From positions 35,295,402-35,359,401 of the forward strand of contig CM057230.1 in NCBI GenBank assembly GCA_029891385.1: a stretch of DNA of 64,000 nucleotides, given 5' to 3'. Of this stretch, positions 58,015 through 64,000 are shown one piece after another. Source of the DNA: Erythroxylum novogranatense. Taxonomy: Eukaryota; Streptophyta; Magnoliopsida; Malpighiales; Erythroxylaceae. A program made the translations under genes and the position numbers. The notes under the pieces are model-generated. The model was not told the origin of the DNA and made no database searches. It was given only the letters and a program-made list of their open reading frames with translations. The first letter of the stretch is position 1. Every line of letters starts with the position of its first letter.

Positions 58015-58923
58015 TGATACAAGAAGCCATGACAATGGAGATCAAGGTGCAACACATCAAGATAAGCTTACTTTGCCAAGTGGACCTATTACAAGACAAC
58101 GTGCAGCAAGGCTTAAACAAGCACTTCAAGGGTTTGTTCAAAGTCACATTACATCTCACCTTGATGACAAGACTGAACCATCCGTGAAGAATTCAAGTGG
58201 AGTAGTCAAGCCTGTGATTCTTCTAGAGAGGGCATGTGGAGGGGCTAATACTTAGCCAAATTTCAAGACAAGTTTAATTATTCTTATGGACTTATTTTAG
58301 TACATTGGACTTGTTATTTATCCTTTGTTTATTAGGCCCAAAGAGACTTGTTATGGGCTAGGTATTTATTAGCATTTGCCTTAGTTTATTTAAAACTAGT
58401 TTTGGATAACCAAGTGTGTGGGCCTAAGTAGAGTAATCCATTAGGCCCATCCACCTCCCTTAGGTTTATTTAAGTTATTTTGCTCTTATTTAAGTTAGTT
58501 TAGCCCAATCCTAAGTGGAATAGCATCAGATTGCATTATTGGGCTATAAACTCCTAAACTAGTTAGGATTAGGCTTGTTTTAGCATTAAAGGGTCTTGTA
58601 ACTTATTCCTTTTAGGTTTAGGTGGTGGGCAAGGGTATAAATACCTTATTTTATCCTTGGAAACATTAGATTTGGCTTATTAATGAAATTGAAAGTTCTC
58701 TTCAAGTAAGGTGTGTTCTTCTTAATGTTACTTCAAGGATTGCATCACTTATCAAGGTAATCACTTGTGATGTGTTCAATTCTTCAATTTTCTTTGGGTT
58801 TGGGTCTCAATTCCGTATAATTGGGGTTTGAACTAGCATATTCTTAGAATAGAAAGATTGGGGTTTTGATTCAATAGGATTAGGGGGTTTCAAGAACCTT
58901 GTTTTCTTGGGGTTTCCGTATCA
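58015..58923 (+). mobile_element. CR2-II LTR, plus orientation, with primer site
   Basis: 909 bases, TGATACAAGAAGCC...GGTTTCCGTATCA. Unlike the right LTR at 49509 it is followed by a primer site, so it is a genuine 5' LTR start. It faces the minus-oriented LTR at 55294 across the pol fragment. Its left edge is exact against RT sequence (CCTATAAAAG|TGATAC). No second copy of AAAAG was found at a right end. Confidence 0.87.
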
Positions 58924-59503
58924 GTTGGTATCAGAGCTTTGGCTTAATTCTATTGAACTCATACGTATCTTTCATTGTTTTCTTTGTTGAATTCCTTAGA
59001 AAGGTAAAAAAAAAGGTTTAAATTGCTTGGAACGAATCTGCCATTATTGGTTCTTTATGTTCTTGTTTCCTTAATTGGTTGTTTGTTTTCTTGATCAAAA
59101 TTTAAAAAAATAGAAAAAAAGCAAAAAAATAGAAAAAAAAAGGGTGAAAAATAGAACAAAAAAAGTCAACAGTATAAAGAAAAGAAAAAAAATTCAAGAT
59201 TGATCAAGAAACATCCAAGATTGTGATTCTTTGAATCTTTGTTTAGTCTTTCATTCCAGATTTGTTCTTATCAGTCAAGATTCATTAAGATTGTCCTTCT
59301 TTCATTCAAGAACCTATCAAGAAACGATTTCTTTGAATCTTTTGTTCAATTCTTGGAACTTTGGGTAGATTGGGATATTTTAAAAAAAATTGGTCTTGGG
59401 TTCGGTGAGTTTTGTCATATTTTTGTGTGTCTTTCTTTGTTTCCTAGTTTATTTCTTGTTTTGGTACCTATCTTTGCTTCTCTACATTGATTTGAACAAT
59501 TGT
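58924..59503 (+). other. CR2-II primer binding site and leader
   Basis: TGGTATCAGAGCTTTGGC at 58926-58943 is the initiator-Met type site, two bases after the LTR. The leader that follows is A- and T-rich with A-runs at 59100-59195 and matches the reverse complement of the 62750-63260 leader to the word TGTTGCACT, where it is replaced by CR3. Confidence 0.85.
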
Positions 59504-60372
59504 TGCACTACAACTGAAAATAGCCTTGTTATAGGCATTACAATGTAAGACAAAACAATAAAAAAACTGAAATAAATGTCTTCAAGATAGTAAAGAAGAT
59601 GGCTGATGTGGAAAAAAAACGTGGTGGAGAAGGTGGGTGAGATGAAAAGACAATCTTCAATGTTGAGAGAGAGGTGGCTGCTGGAGAGAATAAGATGGAG
59701 AGTGAATATAACAGCCACAAAACCCTAAAACATGCTTAATTAAAACTAAAGCTAGTGGATTTCGAAATGGGTTAAGCAAAATAACAAGGGGCCTATGTAT
59801 TCTAACTTAAAAAACTAAAATGAACCCATAAACCAAGTCTGAAAAAGAAGTGACTAAAAACCAATGTGGCCCCCTTGAAAAGTAGCCCATTTCACTTATT
59901 CTAAACCCAAAGGAGACAAATAAAAACAACCCATAACAAAACAAACCCAAATTTGACCCAAAACAAGCTCAAAAACACAAACACTCCAAACTAGTCTGTT
60001 AGCCCAATTATGTAGACATACTTAGGCTCCAAAAAATTTCCATTTATGGACTTTCCATATTTGGACATCCCACTTTCAACATGGTTTTGAACATAAATTT
60101 GGAGTTGCTCCCTTATACGCTTTGCTCGGGACCTTGTGACCGGACCGACAAAACTTTCCAAATTGGGGAAACCTTCTACGTTGGCACTTGAATGATCTTG
60201 TTTTTCTTGAACAGCCTCAATATGATTTCCCATGGCATCTCCATGCACTTTAGCTCCATGTTCCAAAACTGGTGAAGTTTCCTTATTTGGAACCCGAAAA
60301 CTTTCCATATTTGGAATCAGGTCTAAATCACCTAGATTGCTTCTTGTAGCATCTTGAACGTCATTTGTATCA
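59504..60372 (-). mobile_element. CR3: LTR of a third CRM-like family with LTR-encoded tail
   Basis: The minus-strand frame at 59991-60308, open upstream to about 60372, encodes a polyprotein tail of the same design as CR1 and CR2: VGPVTRSRAKRIREQLQIYV preceded by an acidic/polar stretch. Its LTR start reads TGATACAAATGACG (ending 60372 on the plus strand), analogous to TGATACAAGAAG of CR2. The other end lies near 59504 (TGCACTACAACTG). It looks like a solo LTR of about 869 bases. Neither edge shows a target duplication and both lie against CR2 sequence, so it probably arrived through rearrangement. Confidence 0.6.
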
Positions 60373-61080
60373 ACATGACTTTCCTCAACTCTTTTTCTTT
60401 TGCAAAGAAAGTACTTTTTTTTGTTCCACTCTTCTTTTCACTCTTCTCTCCTTTTTCAATTGCACCACTCTCTTTCTTTTGCTCACTAGTGCAATTACTC
60501 TCAGTTGGGCCTTTGTTCTTATTTTTTTGAATGACGTTTTTTTTTCTTTTTTTCTTTTTAAACTCTCAGCCTCTCCAAGTTTCTATTCTTCCATAGCTTT
60601 TGCAAGTCTCAACTGATCCTCGTGAACTTCTCTTGGTGAAAGGAGTGCCAATGTGAAGTGTTTCTCCCCTATCTTATATGAATACCTATTTTTGAATCCA
60701 TCATGTAGTACACGCCTATTATATTGCCATGGTCTCCCCAATAATAAATGACCAGCATGCATAGGAACTACATCACACAACACTTCATCAAAATATCTCC
60801 CAATTGAGAACGCCACTAGCACTTTCTTGTTCACCCTAACCTCTCTACACTCATTAAACCATTGCAACTTATAAGGACTAGAGTGCTTAATAAGAGGCAG
60901 CCCCAATTTCTCAACTAAAAATGTGCTTGCATCATTGGTGCAACTACCTCCATCAATTACTAAACTACACATCTTACCCTTAATTAAACATCTGGTGTGG
61001 AATATATTCTCCCTTTGTTCCTCAAGCTCTATCTTTTCTTGTACATTGAGAGCTCACCTCACTACTAATGCTTCAGCCTG
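60373..61080 (-). pseudogene. CR2-I protease and linker
   Basis: Minus-strand frame 60583-60972 with LVIDGGSCTNDAS, HAGHLLLGRPWQYNRRVLHDGF and the tail EVHEDQLRLAKAMEE, then a stop in the region that is a basic linker in the 46217 copy. The linker continues out of frame to 60373, where CR3 begins. RT does not follow. The domain would process the polyprotein. Confidence 0.8.
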
Positions 61081-62411
61081 GACTGGTTACTCAACTTCTT
61101 CATCCGTGCAATCCTCCAACTCAGGCATATCACTTCCATCACTATCTTTTGATTCAATTACCCCATCTCACAAATACATGATCTTCCTATTAGGACATTG
61201 GTTTGCCCTATGACCTCAACCCAAACACTTAAAGCATTTGATATCTCTTTGCTTAGTGCTAGGATTTTGATCATTAGATGTAGGCGCACCTTTAGAGGCT
61301 GTCCACTTTTCCTTGGACTTGTCCTTATTGTCATAGGACTTATCCTTGCTCTTTTCCTCCTTCTTTGGCCCTTTAGGAACCCAAGAATTTGAAGATCTAG
61401 AGGCATTGCCCTTGTTGAAGCTTTTTCCCTTCAATTGTTTCTCAATCTTCATAGCCATGCTTACCATGTCCTCCAACTCTAAGTATTGATGAAACTTTAA
61501 CACATTGGCTATCTCTTTATTTAGACCAGTAAGGAATCGAGCCATTGTAGCCTCTATATCCTCCTTTATGTTAGCTCTTATCATAGCTATCTCCATCTCC
61601 TTGTGGTAATCTTCCATGGTCTTTGTTCCTTAGCTCAATGTTTGGAGTTTTTGATGCAACTCCCTATAGTAGTAACTTGGCACGAATCTCTTTTCCATGA
61701 TGCATTTCATCTCATCCTAGGTTTCAACCGGTCTTCTCCAATTTGTTTTCTACTAACCATTAATTGATCCCACAAAACAGCAGCATAATCAGAGAACTCA
61801 ACCGCCGCTAGCTTCACTTTCTTCTCCTTAGAATAATTGTGGCAGGCAAATATCATCTCTACTTTCCTTTCGCACTCCAAGTAGGCATCAACATCATTCC
61901 TTCCTTGAAATGGTGGCATCTTCATTTTGATGATGCCAATGTTTCTATCTACTCTTTCAAACTCTTCCTTCTCTCTGCCTCTTTCAGCTCTTCCTCTATA
62001 ACCACCTCTATTTCGGCCTCTATCTCCTCTACCACCTCGTGCATTGTTTCGGCCTCCATACCACTCTTCCTCATCAAACCCATCTTCATCTTGCTCCTCC
62101 TCATAGTGATAATGATTATGAATTGGAGGGTTCTCTCTTCTTCTTGCCCCATTATTCCTTGAAGATTCAGCTTGAATAGTTCTAAGAAGTCTATCTTGTC
62201 GTTCAAAGTTTCTATCTTGTTGCTCAAACTCGTCTTTGACTTCAAGGAACATAGTCTCTATTCTCTTGAATTGATTTTGCATTACTTCAAGAGTAAAGAA
62301 TGTATTTCGTTGGTCCTCTTCACTCCTATCACTCTTTCCATCTTTACTACTATTATGAGAAATGATTAATTTCTGCAAGAAAATGTTAGAAACCTCACAA
62401 CACTCCCTCAC
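61081..62411 (-). pseudogene. CR2-I gag
   Basis: The frame 61707-62411 covers the N-terminus and capsid start (NFERQDRLLRTIQAESS, an Arg/Gly-rich block GRGDRGRNRGGYRGR, MKMPPFQGRNDVDAYLE, AAVLWDQLMVSRK). The ATG used in the 44879 copy is Ile here, so the natural start is lost. A frameshift near 61710 and a stop near 61630 precede 61216-61617 (MEDYHKEMEIAMIRANIKED, EATMARFLTGLNKEIANVLK). A stop falls within the knuckle: CFKCLG is followed by a stop, then GHRANQC. Confidence 0.83.
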
Positions 62412-63260
62412 ATGTTTCTCTCTATAACAAAATTTTCCACCCGTGTTTCACACAATAAAATGGCTTTTTACTATATAATCTCACACTCTTGCCTTTTTCC
62501 TCTCAAGTGCCTCCTTTATTGTTACTTTTGTAGGATCACTTCAACAAGATCAAGGAAATCAACAAGCAACAAGTTCAAGTTGAAAGCACAAAGGTAACAA
62601 GCCTAACAAAGAAAAACGAATAGATGAAACAAATCTAGAAGCAAAAAATTGTACGGACAGAAAATAAATAAAATTGCCAATACATGGATGAAGAGTAGTG
62701 TAGGGAACGATTCTTGTGTCAATTGAACAATTATGAGTGCAACAGTTGTTCAAATCAATGTAGAGAAGCAAAGATAGGTACCGAAACAAGAAATAAACTA
62801 GGAAACAAAGAAAGACACTCAAATAATGACAAAACTCACAGAACTCGAGACCAATTTTTTATTTTTTTTTAATTTCCCAATCTGCCCAAAATTCCAAGAA
62901 CAAATCTTGACTGATAAGAACAAATCTTGAATGAAATACCAAACAAAGATTCAAAGAATCACAATCTTGGATGTTTCTTGATCAATCTTGAAATTTCTTT
63001 TCTTTCCTTTCTATTGTTCACATTTTTTTCTACTGTTTACTTTTTTCTTTTCTTTCTATTTTTTTCTTTTTGTTGTTTTTTTTTTGCTTTTTCTGTTTTT
63101 TTAATTGCCAATCAAGGAAACAAAGAATCAATTAAGGAAACAAGAACATAAAAAATCAATAATGGCATATTCGTTCCAAGCAATTTAAACCTTTTTTTTA
63201 TTTTTCTAAGAAATCAACAAAGAAAACAATGAAAGATACGTATGAGTTCAATAGAATTAA
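62412..63260 (-). other. CR2-I leader
   Basis: Untranslated leader between primer site and gag, with T-rich runs at 62990-63110. It is the inverted counterpart of 58924-59503. No gene is visible; the short frames are chance. Confidence 0.75.
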
Positions 63261-63278
63261 GCCAAAGCTATGATACCA
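63261..63278 (-). other. CR2-I primer binding site
   Basis: The minus strand reads TGGTATCATAGCTTTGGC, the initiator-Met type with one change (G to T), two bases inside the LTR. Confidence 0.88.
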
Positions 63279-63280
63279 AC

Positions 63281-64000
63281 TGATATGGAAACCCCAAAAA
63301 AGCAAGGTTCTTGAAACCCTCTAATCCTATTGAATCAAAACCCCAATCTTTCTATTCTAAGAACATGCTAGTTCAAACCCCAATTATATGAAATTGAGAC
63401 CCAAACCATAAGAAAACTAAAGATTTGAACACGCCACAAGTGATTACCTTGATAAGTGATGCAATCCTTGAAGTAATAATAAGAAGAACACACCTTACTT
63501 GAAGAGAATATCTCTCAATTTCGTTCATCAACCAAATCTGTTGTTTACAAGGATAAAATAAGGTATTTATACCCTTGCCCGCGACCTAAACCTAAAAGGA
63601 ATAGGTTACAAGACCCTTTAATGCTAAAACAAGCCTAATCCTAACTAGTTTATGAGTTTATAGCCCAATAATGCAATCTGATCCTAATTCAATTAGGATT
63701 GGGCTAAACTAACTTAAATAAGACCAAAATAACTTAAATAAACCTAAAGCAATTACTAATAAATACCTAGCCCATAATAAGTCTCATTGGGCCTAATAAA
63801 CAAAGGATAAATAACAAGCCCAATGTATTAAAATAAGTCCATAAGAATAATTGAATTTGTCTTGAAATTTGGCTAAGTGTTAGCCCTTCCACATGCCCTC
63901 TCTAGAAGAATCACAAGCTTGACTACTCCACTTGAATTCTCTATAGATGATTCGTTCTTGACATGAAGGTGAGACGTAATGTGATTTTGAATAAACCCTT
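63281..64000 (-). mobile_element. CR2-I 5' LTR, cut by window end
   Basis: Begins TGATATGGAAACCCC on the plus strand and runs out of the window about 100-130 bases short of its end. It shares the CR2-I variants with 23480-24225: no GGAGGTGGATGGGCC segment, the same TCGTTCATCAACCAAATNTGTTG wording, and AGCAATTAC in place of GGCAAATAC. Confidence 0.88.

Noticed and set aside
55289..58928. Target duplication for the 55294-58923 unit
   Set aside because: Left flank GATAA and right flank GTTGG do not match, and the right side continues as a normal primer site, so no single insertion can be claimed.
59239..59490. 83-codon hydrophobic frame, possible envelope or membrane protein
   Set aside because: It lies in the T-rich CR2 leader; the same region in the minus copy (62559-62822) is a different frame, so it is compositional.
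6306..63278. Several TGGTATCAGAGC words as possible tRNA gene pieces
   Set aside because: They are 12-18 base primer sites complementary to tRNA 3' ends beside LTRs, with no tRNA fold around them.

Overview
This window is nuclear DNA of a flowering plant and consists almost entirely of nested LTR retrotransposons. I see no host gene, rRNA, tRNA gene or CRISPR array. The plant assignment rests on the families present: an Angela-like Ty1-copia, a Tekay/Del-like chromovirus, an Athila element, and several chromoviruses that most resemble the centromere-associated CRM lineage. Stacked insertions, pervasive stops and frameshifts, and CpG decay suggest pericentromeric heterochromatin. The species cannot be named. 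Boundaries were read by eye and may be off by a few bases. Short names used below: COP (copia), TK (Tekay-like), ATH (Athila), CR1, CR2-I, CR2-II and CR3 (CRM-like chromoviruses), LO (an outer LTR of unknown family).

Layout. 1-670 is the edge of a Ty3-type LTR. 671-8169 is the 5' two thirds of a minus-strand COP element (RT, integrase, gag, 2-kb leader, PBS, 1.85-kb LTR). 8170-9053 is the right part of LO, with its PBS at 9058. TK (9082-19179, target duplication TTTAG) sits just downstream of that PBS; it has 3.2-kb LTRs but ruined coding DNA. A solo COP-type LTR lies at 19324-21165 (duplication TGTTA). 21171-23479 is an ORF-less, oddly worded AT-rich tract.

From 23480 to beyond 64000 I read one outer minus-strand CR2-I element, with a 3' LTR at 23480 and PBS plus 5' LTR at 63261 onward, split by younger insertions. 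ATH (24226-53372) lies in its 3' LTR. CR1 (26597-38844, duplication CTTTT) lies in the 3' non-coding part of ATH. A CR2-II copy (43756-50417, duplication TAGCT) lies between ATH gag and protease. More CR2-II and CR3 pieces (55294-60372) break the RT of CR2-I.

Most unusual structure: the CR2-II copy at 43756-50417 has its two LTRs in inverted orientation, yet is flanked by a perfect 5-bp target duplication, so the DNA that integrated appears to have ended in the same LTR terminus on both sides. Next to the inverted LTR, the expected initiator-Met primer site is missing and a different PBS-like sequence stands there. Other inverted CR2-II LTRs occur at 55294/58015, and an inverted LTR-plus-leader pair at 58015/63281. 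Also notable: arrays of a GTCGAC-centred palindrome, GC-rich palindrome arrays inside two unrelated long LTRs, a fold-back in the CR1 3' LTR, and an element (TK) with similar LTRs around a wrecked pol.

None of the polyproteins is intact. Each copy has stops, frameshifts or lost catalytic residues, so any current movement would need proteins from elsewhere.
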